Shown one piece after another: positions 1 to 8,528 of a DNA stretch of 64,000 nucleotides. This DNA is from Anabaena sp. WA102. GTDB lineage: Bacteria; Cyanobacteriota; Cyanobacteriia; Cyanobacteriales; Nostocaceae. The notes beneath the pieces are model-generated. The model searched no databases. It was given only the letters and a program-made list of their open reading frames with translations, and was not told the DNA's origin. Positions within the stretch are counted from its first letter, which is position 1, and every line of letters begins with the position of its first letter. Made by a program: the position numbers and the translations under genes. Location of the stretch: positions 620,001 through 684,000 of the forward strand of contig NZ_CP011456.1 in assembly GCF_001277295.1 (NCBI RefSeq), given 5' to 3'.

Positions 1-755
1 ACTGAACTTACATCGGCTATATTTTGCAGCATTTGTCTAGCTAAAGCTGCATCTCCACCGATTTCTAACTCATATCCCGCCCCACCTGTTAACTGTGTCA
101 TCAAATTTTCTGGGGTATTAGTTGCGACTATTTGCCCCCTGTTAATAATGGCAACTCGGCTACAGGTCATGCTCACTTCTGGGAGAATATGGGTAGACAA
201 AATAATGGTGTGTGTTCCTGCTAAACTTTTAATTAAGTTTCGCACTTCGATGATTTGCCGAGGGTCAAGACCAATGGTAGGTTCATCAAGAATAATAGCT
301 GGTGGATCATGAACGATCGCCTGGGCAATTCCCACTCTTTGCCGATAACCTTTAGAAAGTTTACGAATAATAACTTTGCGCTTATCTTCTAAGTTACAAC
401 GGTTAATAGCTGCTGTTACCTTTGTCGGGCGATCGCCTGAAGAAACTCCCTTAATCCGAGCGACAAAGTGTAAAAAACCCTCCACAGTCATCTCTGGATA
501 TAATGGCGGCGTTTCTGGTAGGTAACCAATTCGCTGTCGCACCAATAGAGAATGATCATGAACATCATAACCCGCAATCTTGGCTGTCCCACTTGTAGCC
601 GGTAAATAACCAGCTAAAATTCGCATAGTTGTGGTTTTACCAGCCCCATTCGGTCCCAAAAAACCTAAAATTTCCCCAGGTTCAACACTAAAGGTAACAT
701 CAGTAATTGCTGTTGTCGAACCATAAATTTTACTCAGATGCTCAACTTCGATCAT
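1..755 (-). CDS. ABC transporter ATP-binding protein, 3' end beyond window
   Basis: The minus strand is open from an ATG at 755 to the window edge, so the C-terminus is missing. The translation has every ABC ATPase motif in order: Walker A GPNGAGKTTT, the Q-loop region, signature LSKGYRQRVGIAQ, Walker B AIILDEPTIGLDP and the switch histidine in LSTHIL. The layout and the phrase LSTHILPEVS match single-domain ATPases of the GldA/NatA (CcmA, COG1131) type, which pair with a separate membrane permease and act at the inner face of the cytoplasmic membrane. The permease gene would be expected downstream, outside the window. The substrate cannot be told from sequence. Confidence 0.9.
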   Translation of the reverse strand, partial: MIEVEHLSKIYGSTTAITDVTFSVEPGEILGFLGPNGAGKTTTMRILAGYLPATSGTAKIAGYDVHDHSLLVRQRIGYLPETPPLYPEMTVEGFLHFVARIKGVSSGDRPTKVTAAINRCNLEDKRKVIIRKLSKGYRQRVGIAQAIVHDPPAIILDEPTIGLDPRQIIEVRNLIKSLAGTHTIILSTHILPEVSMTCSRVAIINRGQIVATNTPENLMTQLTGGAGYELEIGGDAALARQMLQNIADVSS

Positions 756-845
756 TCACCTAATCACTAATCATGAGAATACCCACACAATCTTAGCGAA
801 AGAATGGGTAATTAGCTTCAACAGCAACAAAAAAGCGATGATCAA

Positions 846-882
846 TAAGATCCCCGACTTCTCTAAGAAGTCGGGGATCTTA
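846..882. terminator. 16-bp perfect hairpin, repeat-type bidirectional terminator
   Basis: Perfect inverted repeat: arms 846-861 and 867-882, loop TCTAA. The core is GATCCCCGACTTC / GAAGTCGGGGATC. It lies between the 5' side of the ABC ATPase gene and the 3' end of the VCBS gene, so it could stop transcription of the latter. Hairpins with this core are common dispersed palindromes in Nostocales, so it may simply be a repeat copy. Confidence 0.6.
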
Positions 883-940
883 CTTGTAAAATCAAAAGAG
901 CGATCGCCTAATATAAATTGATCATAGATCAATTACCAAA

Positions 941-2182
941 TCAACCTGTATACCATTCTGGAGTCAGCTTCTCTGTATCAGCAACAGGAGTTTCAGTCGC
1001 TAGAGTTCCATCCATAGTCCAGATTTTATCTGCGGACGTTTGTTGATCACGCCAGTAGATATCAGTCTTACCATCACCATTGAAATCACCTAAAGATGCT
1101 GTCAAACCAGGAGTATTGCTAGGTAGGAAAGCTTCAGAACTTACCGCTGTACCATCCATTAACCAAGCAGTATTTGCCCCACTAGTCGCATTGTGCCAGA
1201 AGATGTCAGTTTTACCATCGCCATTGAAATCGCCAATTCTCGCACTCCAATCTGTACCCAATGTGCTAACAACACCTTCAGTCACAAAAACGCCATTCAT
1301 TGTCCAAATCTTATTCTCGCCTGTAGAGGTATTGCGCCACAGAACGTCAGTCTTGAAGTCGCCGTTAAAATCACCAAGAGTAGAAGTCCAAGAAGCATCT
1401 TGAGATTGGAGATCATACTTAGTGGCTTGGCTACCATCCATAAACCAAGCGGTATTTGCACCTGTGCTGGAATTGCGCCAGAAGATGTCACTCTTACCAT
1501 TACCATCAAAATCAACAATGGTAGCAGTCAATCCTGGTGCTGTAGTTTCTAAAACAGTCGCATTAGCTACTTTTGTGCCATCCATTTGCCAAATAGCATT
1601 TTCACCAGTAGTGGCATTATTCCAGAAAATATCAGTTTTGCGATCGCCATTAAAATCGCCAATATTCACACTCCAACCTGGATCAACTCGATCTAAAGTC
1701 AAGTAACTGGAAACTTTTGCGCCATCCATTAGCACAATCACATTATCACCAGTTGATTTATTCCGTAATAAGAAATCAGTCTTATTATCGCTATTAAAAT
1801 CAGCAGTTTTGTATTCCCAGGTATTTAAGTCATAGCTACCCAAAGAAGCCTGTTCTAAAACTTGAGTTCCATTCATCAAGCGAACTAAAATTTCACCAGT
1901 TTGAGCATTCACCCAAAGTTTATCAGTTTTCCCATCACCATTAAAATCAGGAACAATGGCTGCACTGGTTAAATAAGGATTAGGATTAGGGTTAGCACTG
2001 CCGCCAATGGGGATTTGAGCTAATGGATTTGTTGGAACTAATGGATCTGCATTCGCAGATCCAGAAGAACTTCTACCGCTAAAAGATGAAGGATTTAAAT
2101 CTTCAAGAGGTGATGCTTGCTCGATTTTATTTTGAGCTTGTAAACCGTAATTTCTTGTATCTAAAGATAATTGATCAGGCAT
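941..2182 (-). CDS. VCBS/FG-GAP repeat protein
   Basis: A 413-residue protein. After a Ser/Pro/Asn-rich stretch of about 70 residues it has seven repeats of about 48 residues, each with a calcium-binding-like loop (DFNGDGKTD, DFNSDNKTD, DFDGNGKSD) followed by hydrophobic FW.N, TG and MDG steps. This is the VCBS/FG-GAP family, which folds as a beta-propeller; in cyanobacteria it is usually secreted or at the cell surface. No signal peptide is visible, so export through a type I system is possible but unproven. It starts at ATG 2182, with an AT-rich spacer upstream. The repeats differ enough that the array is old. The partner or ligand is unknown. Confidence 0.85.
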   Translation of the reverse strand: MPDQLSLDTRNYGLQAQNKIEQASPLEDLNPSSFSGRSSSGSANADPLVPTNPLAQIPIGGSANPNPNPYLTSAAIVPDFNGDGKTDKLWVNAQTGEILVRLMNGTQVLEQASLGSYDLNTWEYKTADFNSDNKTDFLLRNKSTGDNVIVLMDGAKVSSYLTLDRVDPGWSVNIGDFNGDRKTDIFWNNATTGENAIWQMDGTKVANATVLETTAPGLTATIVDFDGNGKSDIFWRNSSTGANTAWFMDGSQATKYDLQSQDASWTSTLGDFNGDFKTDVLWRNTSTGENKIWTMNGVFVTEGVVSTLGTDWSARIGDFNGDGKTDIFWHNATSGANTAWLMDGTAVSSEAFLPSNTPGLTASLGDFNGDGKTDIYWRDQQTSADKIWTMDGTLATETPVADTEKLTPEWYTG

Positions 2183-2557
2183 GACTTGTTTTTATGAGTA
2201 ATTAATATCCATTTTTAAGTTGATTTTCATGAAGATTCTGTAAACAACAAACATTTGTTTAATTGTTTTGATTGAATGTCATTATTTATAGACATTTTCA
2301 TAATGTTCATTAACACTAACTTTTAATTTTTAAAGTAATATCTAAACAATCAAAAAATATTTTATTTTCTGTTTATCAATGTCATAATTTAAAAATGAAA
2401 TCCTGTTTTGTTGACAATCTCATCCCTAAAAGTCCTCATGGATTGTCAAGGAAATTAAAAATTGGTTAAAATAACTAAAATTAACAATTTTTCTGATAAC
2501 ATTTCTCAGTAGTCTAGAATTGTTAAAGCCAAAAACAACACTATCAATAAATCAACT
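2183..2557. promoter_or_regulatory. AT-rich divergent spacer with inverted repeat
   Basis: A 375-bp, very AT-rich spacer between the divergent VCBS and pepP genes. It should hold both promoters. An inverted repeat TTGACAATC (2411-2419) / GATTGTCAA (2441-2449) extends inward by CAT/ATG with a one-base bulge. It could be an operator or a hairpin in the pepP leader. Nothing else is recognised. Confidence 0.35.
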
Positions 2558-3862
2558 ATGCAAACAGAATATCGGCAACGTCGTGAGCAGTTAATGGCGA
2601 AAATAGGCAGTGGTACAGCGATTTTTAGAAGTGCGCCAACAGCAGTAATGCACAACGATGTCGAGTATATTTATCGTCAAGATAGTGATTTCTTTTACTT
2701 AACTGGCTTTAATGAAGCCCAAGCAGTCGCAGTATTAGCACCACATCATCCAGAACATCGGTTTATCTTATTTGTCCAACCCAAAGACCGAGAAAAGGAA
2801 GTTTGGAGTGGTTATCGTTGTGGAATAGATGCAGCGAAGGAGTTTTATGGTGCAGACGCAGCTTACCCCATTGCGGAGTTAGATGAGAAGTTACCCCAAT
2901 ATTTAGAAAAAGCCAATTGTATTTATTATCATTTAGGACGCGATCGCAATTTCAACGACAAAATTCTCAAACATTATCAAAGTTTACTCCGAACCTATCC
3001 TAAACGCGGTACAGGACCCACATCCATTACTGATCCTGGTACTGTCATTAATACCATGCGGTTATATAAAAGCAAAACAGAATTAGACCTAATGCGTCAA
3101 GCCGTAGAAATTGCCGTAGAAGCTCACAATCATGCTTTAAAAACCACCGCACCGGGACGTTATGAATATGAAATCCAAGCCGAAATAGAACATATTTTCC
3201 GTTTACGGGGTGGCATGGGTCCAGCTTATCCTTCCATAGTCGCATCAGGTAAGAATGCTTGCGTACTGCATTACATAGAAAACAACTGTCAAATGCAAGC
3301 CAATGATTTACTCTTGATTGATGCTGGTTGCGCTTATGGTTATTACAATTCTGATATTACCCGCACGTTTCCCGTCAGCGGTAAATTCACACCAGAACAA
3401 AAAGCATTATATGAAATAGTATTAGCAGCACAAAAACAGGCAATAGCAGAAGTAAAACCGGGTAATTCCTTCCATGCACCTCATAATGCAGCCGTGCGGA
3501 TATTGACAGAAGGATTAGTTGAACTGGGTTTACTCAAAGGAGAAATTGACAAATTAATCGCAGAGGAAAAATATAAACCCTTTTATATGCACCGCACCAG
3601 TCATTGGTTAGGCTTAGATGTTCATGATGTAGGAGTTTATCAACATGGCGAAAATCCCCAAACCTTACAACCTGGCCAAGTGCTAACCATAGAACCAGGA
3701 CTTTATATAGTCCCGGACACCAAACCGGCAGAAGACCAACCGGAAATTGACCCCCGTTGGGTAGGGATTGGGATTCGCATTGAAGATGATGTATTAGTTA
3801 CCGCAGATGGAAATGAGGTTTTAACAGCGGGAGTTCCCAAGGAAATAAAGGATTTAGCTTAA
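2558..3862 (+). CDS. pepP: Xaa-Pro aminopeptidase (peptidase family M24B)
   Basis: A 434-residue metallopeptidase that removes an N-terminal residue preceding proline; cytosolic, peptide turnover. The N-terminal AMP_N domain (about 1-150) precedes the pita-bread catalytic domain. The five expected metal ligands are all present: D255 (IDAG), D266 (SDITRTF), H349 (TSHW), E379 (TIEPG) and E409 (RIEDD). The segment SHWLGLDVHDVG matches PepP closely. Length fits the family. It starts at ATG 2558. Its stop is followed within about 10 bp by TnpB-element sequence, so that insertion sits right behind the gene. Confidence 0.95.
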   Translation: MQTEYRQRREQLMAKIGSGTAIFRSAPTAVMHNDVEYIYRQDSDFFYLTGFNEAQAVAVLAPHHPEHRFILFVQPKDREKEVWSGYRCGIDAAKEFYGADAAYPIAELDEKLPQYLEKANCIYYHLGRDRNFNDKILKHYQSLLRTYPKRGTGPTSITDPGTVINTMRLYKSKTELDLMRQAVEIAVEAHNHALKTTAPGRYEYEIQAEIEHIFRLRGGMGPAYPSIVASGKNACVLHYIENNCQMQANDLLLIDAGCAYGYYNSDITRTFPVSGKFTPEQKALYEIVLAAQKQAIAEVKPGNSFHAPHNAAVRILTEGLVELGLLKGEIDKLIAEEKYKPFYMHRTSHWLGLDVHDVGVYQHGENPQTLQPGQVLTIEPGLYIVPDTKPAEDQPEIDPRWVGIGIRIEDDVLVTADGNEVLTAGVPKEIKDLA

Positions 3863-3977
3863 CCGACAGAAGCCCCACGACTGACCCGAAGGGCAGCGTG
3901 GGATGAATGGCGCGTGAATTAACGACAGTTTTTCGACCAAAGCGACAGCAAGGGAGAAAAACATGGAGGCAATTCAC
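3863..3977. mobile_element. Structured end-like sequence beside the tnpB remnant
   Basis: A hairpin CCCACG (3874-3879) / CGTGGG (3897-3902) with inner steps CTG/CAG and CCC-GAA-GGG is followed by GATGAATGGCGCGTGAATT. GTGAATT (3914-3920) pairs with AATTCAC (3971-3977). Such a GC-rich hairpin followed by GAT-GAAT is typical of the 3' end and guide-RNA region of IS200/IS605-type elements. Here it lies upstream of tnpB, so it may be the end of another, lost element or a left-end structure. Confidence 0.4.
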
Positions 3978-4033
3978 AAATCTTGTGTTATAGTGTGTTA
4001 CAGTGTTTTATAGTAAATTTCTTTCGCTCTAAT

Positions 4034-4876
4034 ATGTTAAAAGTTGTCAAAATCAGATTATATCCAGATGCCCAGCAGCAGCAGTCATTAGCACAAGCTT
4101 TTGGCAGTTGTCGTTGGTTATGGAACTATTTTTTGAATTTGATGAATGAAACATATAAAGAAACGGGTAAAGGACTGTCTGGATACGAAGTCAAAAAGAT
4201 AATTCCTCAGCTAAAGAAAGAACATGAGAAGAACTTAAAAATAAAACAACAGCAATTATCCAGAAAACAAAAAGGCTCTAATAACCGCAATAAAACTAGA
4301 AAGAAAGTTGCTAGAGTCCATAGAAAGATAACTAATTGTAGAGAAGATTTTCTCCATAAACTATCTCGTAGGATAGTTAACGAAAACCAAGTTATTGTGG
4401 TGGAAAATCTTCATGTTAAAGGCATGATGCAAAATCACTGCCTAGCCAAATCTATTCAACAAGTTGGCTGGGGGATGTTTTGCACCATGCTTAAATACAA
4501 AGCAGAAAACGAAGGGAAGATTTATCAAGAAGTTGATAGATTCTTTCCTTCGTCGAAAACTTGTCATGTATGCCTTAATCAAGTGGGTAGTTTGCCACTT
4601 GATATAAGATTCTGGACTTGTGAAAAGTGCCAGACTAGACATGATAGAGATATTAATGCAGCAATAAACCTCAGAGATGAGGGACTACGAATTTTGACCT
4701 CTGGAACGGGGGATAAAGCGATGAAGTGTGGTCTTGGGGGTTTCCCCCATGAACAACTTCATCAAGAAGCCTGTCGCCCAGAAATAAGTCGCAGTAATAG
4801 AGGACGCAAGAAGTCTACTACTGTGCTTTCTGTTGGACAGGAAGCCGACACTGTACCGTCAGGTCAGTGTGGGTAG
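4034..4876 (+). pseudogene. tnpB: TnpB (IS200/IS605 family) with internal deletion
   Basis: OrfB/TnpB nuclease remnant of 280 residues from ATG 4034; an upstream in-frame start at 3983 would add 17 unlike residues. Intact TnpB is about 400. Present: the N-terminal helix-turn-helix (KIRLYPDAQQQQSL, SCRWLWNYFL), RuvC-II VVENLHVKGM, the zinc ribbon CHVC...CEKC, and RuvC-III HDRDINAAINL. Missing: the roughly 100-130 residue middle with the RuvC-I DLG motif. The join falls at KKEHEKNLKIKQQQ, which looks like a fusion between two KK.HE stretches. The frame is kept, but one catalytic Asp is lost, so it should not cut DNA. No tnpA is adjacent. Confidence 0.8.
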
Positions 4877-5050
4877 TTCACAAAATAAATACTAAATTAT
4901 GCGTAGCACCTGTCACCTGTTATATATTTTCTTTTTGTACATCGGCTTGTGTGTACACCGTACACCTTTTACAAAAAATCCAAGTTCACCACCAAACTCA
5001 ACATATTTGTGTTACCCTAGTACAGTTGTCTAAAATCCGCACATCTGGGA
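4877..5050. other. Spacer with likely rpsB promoter
   Basis: Stretch between the tnpB remnant and the rpsB leader. It has GT/AC-rich palindromic text near 4947-4975 (GTGTGTACACCGTACACC). No gene is credible here. It must carry the rpsB promoter, but I cannot place -35/-10 boxes with confidence. Confidence 0.3.
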
Positions 5051-5109
5051 ATTCGGGTGTTTCTTAAATTGAGAAATACACCTAGATGGAGGTTTAACCC
5101 GAATAGGAG
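5051..5109 (+). promoter_or_regulatory. Structured rpsB 5' leader
   Basis: ATTCGGGT (5051-5058) is the exact complement of ACCCGAAT (5097-5104). Inside lies a second hairpin, GTGTTTCT pairing with AGAAATACAC across TAAATTG. The outer stem ends at the Shine-Dalgarno AGGAG (5105-5109), ten bases before the rpsB ATG. Ribosomal-protein leaders often fold this way for feedback control by the protein, so an S2-responsive leader is plausible. Confidence 0.4.
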
Positions 5110-5118
5110 TAACAAAAT

Positions 5119-5892
5119 ATGCCAGTAGTTTCCTTGGCTCAAATGATGGAGTCAGGCGTTCACTTTGGTCATCAGACCAGACGTTGGAACCCCAAAATGG
5201 CTCCTTATATCTACACCTCTCGAAATGGTGTACATATCATTGACTTGGTACAAACAGCCCAGTTGATGGATAACGCGTATAACTATATGCGAACCCAGTC
5301 AGAGCAAGGTAAAAAATTCCTGTTTGTTGGCACTAAGCGCCAAGCAGCCGGAATTATTGCCCAAGAAGCACTCCGTTGCGGTTCTCACTACATTAACCAA
5401 CGTTGGTTGGGTGGAATGCTCACCAACTGGGCAACCATTAAAACCAGAGCCGAGCGTCTCAAAGATTTAGAACGGAGAGAAGAAAGCGGCGCACTGGATT
5501 TATTACCCAAAAAAGAAGCCTCCATGCTGCGTCGGGAAATGACGAAGCTACAAAAATATTTGGGCGGCATTAAAAATATGCGGAAAGTTCCCGATATCGT
5601 GGTTATTGTTGACCAGAAGCGGGAATATAACGCAGTTCAAGAATGCGAAAAATTGGGGATTCCGATTGTGTCCATGTTGGATACCAACTGTGACCCAGAC
5701 GTTGTAGATATTCCGATCCCAGCCAACGATGACGCAATTAGATCCATTAAACTAATTATCGGTAAATTAGCAGATGCTATCTATGAAGGTCGTCATGGTC
5801 AGCTAGAAGCGGAAGAAGACTACGATGATTACGCTGACGAAGACTACGAATATGATGAAAGTGATAGCACTGAGTCAGAAGACGAAGCATAA
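5119..5892 (+). CDS. rpsB: 30S ribosomal protein S2
   Basis: A 257-residue S2 protein of the small ribosomal subunit. Family landmarks are visible: the start MPVVSLAQMMESGVHFGHQ, RRWNPKMAPYIY, RWLGGMLTNW and VVIVDQKREYNAVQEC. The core ends near residue 225 and is followed by an acidic tail rich in D, E and Y, as in other cyanobacterial S2. Start ATG 5119 has AGGAG nine bases upstream. tsf follows in the classic rpsB-tsf order, separated by 221 bp with a possible attenuator. Confidence 0.97.
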   Translation: MPVVSLAQMMESGVHFGHQTRRWNPKMAPYIYTSRNGVHIIDLVQTAQLMDNAYNYMRTQSEQGKKFLFVGTKRQAAGIIAQEALRCGSHYINQRWLGGMLTNWATIKTRAERLKDLERREESGALDLLPKKEASMLRREMTKLQKYLGGIKNMRKVPDIVVIVDQKREYNAVQECEKLGIPIVSMLDTNCDPDVVDIPIPANDDAIRSIKLIIGKLADAIYEGRHGQLEAEEDYDDYADEDYEYDESDSTESEDEA

Positions 5893-5963
5893 GCATCTGT
5901 GATCGGGATTAAGGCGTACCAAAGAATAAATTAGCCAATTTTTTAGTAGTCTGGCAAATAAGT

Positions 5964-6034
5964 AGGGGTTTGGCAGTGCTAAACCCCTGAATCTATACTA
6001 AAGATTGGGGTATTTTTTTGATTGGAAGTCTCTT
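5964..6034 (+). terminator. Competing hairpins between rpsB and tsf
   Basis: Hairpin 1: AGGGGTTT (5964-5971) with AAACCCCT (5981-5988). Hairpin 2: CCCC (5984-5987) plus AATCT (5990-5994) with AGATT (6002-6006) plus GGGG (6007-6010), followed by TATTTTTTT (6011-6019). The same CCCC serves both, so they exclude each other. Hairpin 2 looks like an intrinsic terminator. The tail to 6034 (ATTGGAAGTCTCT) matches a dispersed repeat end also seen near 7070 and 29900, so part of this may be a repeat copy. Confidence 0.5.
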
Positions 6035-6113
6035 AAATGATTTTCAAATGAGTCCTGATCGTCTGATAATCTTGAATAATATTTGTATCTGTCAAGTTAA
6101 GAATTGAGGCAAT

Positions 6114-7058
6114 ATGGCGGAAATATCTGCAAAACTCGTCCAGGAGCTACGCCAAAAAACCGGTGCTGGCATGATGGACTGCAAAAAGGCACTGAAGGAA
6201 AATGAAGGTGATGTCGAGGCGGCTACAACTTGGCTACGGCAAAAAGGTATTGCTAAAGCTGATAAAGGAAGCGCTCGCATTGCCGCAGAAGGTCTAGTAG
6301 ACACCTACATTCGACCTGATGGACAAGTCGGTGTACTAATAGAGGTAAACTGTCAAACAGACTTTGTTGCCCGCAATGAAGCTTTCAAAGCCTTAGTTAA
6401 GAACCTGGCAAAACAAGCTGCAAATGCTGATACTGTTGAGTCTTTATTGGCTCAACCCTATACTGAAAAGTCCAGTGTTACTGTTGATGAATTCATCAAA
6501 GAAACAATTGCAACTCTTGGTGAAAATATTCAAGTCCGGCGCTTTGTGAATTTCTCTCTTACCACTGACAAACCAGGAATAGTAGATAGCTATATTCATA
6601 CTGGTGGTCGTGTTGGTGTACTATTAAAATTAAATTCTCAAACCGATGCAGCCTCTACCAAGGAAGAGTTCCAAAACTTGGCACGGAATGCTGCAATGCA
6701 AGTTGCCGCTTGTCCTAACGTCGAGTACATTAGCATAGACCAAATTCCTGTCGAAGTTGTCACCAAAGAAAAAGACATCGAAATGGGTAAGGACGACTTG
6801 GGTAATAAGCCAGAGAACATCAAAGAAAAGATTGTTCAAGGTAGAATTGAAAAGCGTCTTAAAGAAATGACTTTACTAGATCAACCTTTTATCCGTGATC
6901 AAAGTATTTCGGTAGAAGACTTGGTGAAGCAAGTAGAAAAAATAGTTGGTGAGGGAATTCAAGTCAGTCGCTTTGTGCGTTATGTACTCGGTGAAGGTAT
7001 TGAAAGGAAAGAAATGAGCTTTGCTGATGAAGTTGCTGCCCAAATTGGTGCTAAGTAA
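6114..7058 (+). CDS. tsf: Translation elongation factor Ts
   Basis: A 314-residue EF-Ts, the nucleotide exchange factor for EF-Tu. The N-terminal UBA-like domain (LRQKTGAGMMDCKKAL, about residues 8-50) and the TDFV motif (NCQTDFVARNE) that inserts into EF-Tu are intact. A second core subdomain follows with a matching NSQTDAAS. The C-terminal part (about 200-314) contains EMTLLDQPFIRD and a second V.RFVRY.LGEG segment, as in cyanobacterial and plastid forms. It starts at ATG 6114 and is probably read through from rpsB. Confidence 0.97.
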   Translation: MAEISAKLVQELRQKTGAGMMDCKKALKENEGDVEAATTWLRQKGIAKADKGSARIAAEGLVDTYIRPDGQVGVLIEVNCQTDFVARNEAFKALVKNLAKQAANADTVESLLAQPYTEKSSVTVDEFIKETIATLGENIQVRRFVNFSLTTDKPGIVDSYIHTGGRVGVLLKLNSQTDAASTKEEFQNLARNAAMQVAACPNVEYISIDQIPVEVVTKEKDIEMGKDDLGNKPENIKEKIVQGRIEKRLKEMTLLDQPFIRDQSISVEDLVKQVEKIVGEGIQVSRFVRYVLGEGIERKEMSFADEVAAQIGAK

Positions 7059-7320
7059 TTTTGTTCTTAGAGACTTCTAAATAAAAAAATGTCCCAAAAT
7101 GTCTTGTGGTGCAAGCATCTTGACTGCTAATAATACAAGGACGGGCAGGATGCCCATCCCACAAGATTGGATACCGTTCGCGGAGGTTTATTAGTGCTTA
7201 CTGGTGTCAACTTAAGGTAATAAATAACACGCTGTCCTGTGCTTTATATGATGATTATTTATTCAAAATTCTGTATATTTGTACTATATAAAGCAACTGA
7301 CAACTCACCAGCTTAAACTT
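7059..7320. repeat. Three dispersed repeat pieces in spacer
   Basis: Three repeat pieces fill this spacer. At 7069-7100 AGAGACTTCTAAATAAAAAAATGTCCCAAAA matches, inverted, the right end of the element at 29798-29908. At 7101-7168 a MITE-like palindrome has ends TCTTGTGG/CCACAAGA and an inner GGGCAGGATGCCC. At 7190-7215 GCTTACTGGTGTCAACTTAAG resembles the ends of the element at 42198-42440. Just before the next gene, CAACTGACAACTCACC resembles STRR filler. Confidence 0.6.
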
Positions 7321-8196
7321 ATGGCTAGAGCAATTGAACGGATAGAAAAAGATATTACTGACTTAAAAGAGGCAATTAGTGCGATCGCTTACGAACTCAA
7401 TTTAGCCTATGCTAGATATATACATATACTGGGTTCAGCCTTACAAAAACAATTGATTTTAGCTAGTTATTACCTGTGTACCCAGGGATATCCTGATGAA
7501 TTTCTGAACTTATCACTAAATCAGCGGCAAAAATTACAACAAGGCATTCGTAAGTTCAGTCAACAAGCCGCTAAAGAATTAATTAGTTATATTCAACCCC
7601 CAGAAGCTACCCAAACAGAAGCAGTTATAGAAACTGAAGAACAAGAGAACATTGAAGCAGAAAATGAAGAACATGAAGAAAACGAAGAACATGAAGAAAA
7701 CGAAGAAAACGAACAACAACCTAAAGCCTTAGATCCTTCTAATCCCATAGAACTAGTTGAATGGCAACAAGATTTAGAAGAAGCAATTCAAGAAACTTTG
7801 AAAAAAGTCTCACAAGCAGCTAATATTTTAATCCAAAAAACCGGAGTTCTCCCCAAAAAACTACCAGAACCAATTTTAGTCGCAGCCACCGCTGCTGCTG
7901 CTTCCTCAGAGGGTTCTAGTAATATGATACCTAGTCCTCCCAATCTATTAAACTTAGTGATAGAAATTAGTGACGAGGAAGATTCCGAAGATTCTAGCCT
8001 GACTCAGATTATGGCTATTCACTTACGACTAGGAGAAATAGAATTTGCTGAAGCGACACTATTGGCAGAACGCAAAGCAATTCGCAATATTTTAATGCAA
8101 TTGAATAAACTAGGACGAGAATATCAAAAAAGGCAACGAGAACTTAAAATTGCTGAAGCCGAAGCCGCTTGGCGTGCCAGTTGGTTTGAGGATTAG
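7321..8196 (+). CDS. Glu-rich coiled-coil protein of unknown function
   Basis: I do not recognise a family. From ATG 7321 it is 291 residues; a TTG at 7279 would add 14, but the DNA just before 7321 resembles intergenic filler, so I chose the ATG. Residues 1-100 are helical with heptad-like spacing (MARAIERIEKDI, LNLAYARYIHIL). Residues about 108-145 are a low-complexity Glu block, from tandem GAAGAACATGAAGAAAAC-type DNA at 7660-7712. The C-terminal part is again helical (LGEIEFAEATLLAERKAI) and ends in WRASWFED. No signal peptide or membrane segment. It is likely a cytosolic structural or scaffold protein. Confidence 0.6.
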   Translation: MARAIERIEKDITDLKEAISAIAYELNLAYARYIHILGSALQKQLILASYYLCTQGYPDEFLNLSLNQRQKLQQGIRKFSQQAAKELISYIQPPEATQTEAVIETEEQENIEAENEEHEENEEHEENEENEQQPKALDPSNPIELVEWQQDLEEAIQETLKKVSQAANILIQKTGVLPKKLPEPILVAATAAAASSEGSSNMIPSPPNLLNLVIEISDEEDSEDSSLTQIMAIHLRLGEIEFAEATLLAERKAIRNILMQLNKLGREYQKRQRELKIAEAEAAWRASWFED

Positions 8197-8204
8197 AGTC
8201 CTAT

Positions 8205-8290
8205 TAACATTAAATCGGCGGTTGGAAACCGCATCTAGTCCACGCAGGTGGACTTTGTTTGTGTGGTTCCGTGATTTACAATCGCCAGGG
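8205..8290. repeat. Dispersed double-hairpin repeat
   Basis: Two adjacent hairpins: GCGGTT-GGA-AACCGC (8218-8232) and TCCAC-GCAG-GTGGA (8239-8252), followed by a conserved-looking tail with ATTTACAATCGCCAGGG. The form matches a repeat common in Nostocales spacers. It is noncoding. Confidence 0.55.
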
Positions 8291-8409
8291 CTTGTTTTTA
8301 GGATTTATCGGATGGAAAGTAAAAAATGCTGATATTCTGGAAAATGGTATAAATAAGTGTAGTATAATTTATGCAGAAAATTGATTAAAACCTAAAAATA
8401 GGTTAAAAG

Positions 8410-8438
8410 ACTCCCAAAACAGCGCCAAGGAGTTTTTT
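8410..8438 (+). terminator. Possible intrinsic terminator
   Basis: ACTCC (8410-8414) pairs with GGAGT (8429-8433) and is followed at once by a run of T (8433-8438). The stem is short and the loop long. Its position fits termination after the Glu-rich gene, before the kinase gene at 8529. Confidence 0.45.
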
Positions 8439-8528
8439 GTTTCTAAAAATACATCAACTTCTATTCGATGTATTCGTATTTAAACTTGCAATTAATTACT
8501 TACTTAACAATAACTTGCACTACCCTAT

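Noticed and set aside
4867..5067. 66-codon frame before rpsB
   Set aside because: It lies over the promoter/leader region and has no family signal.
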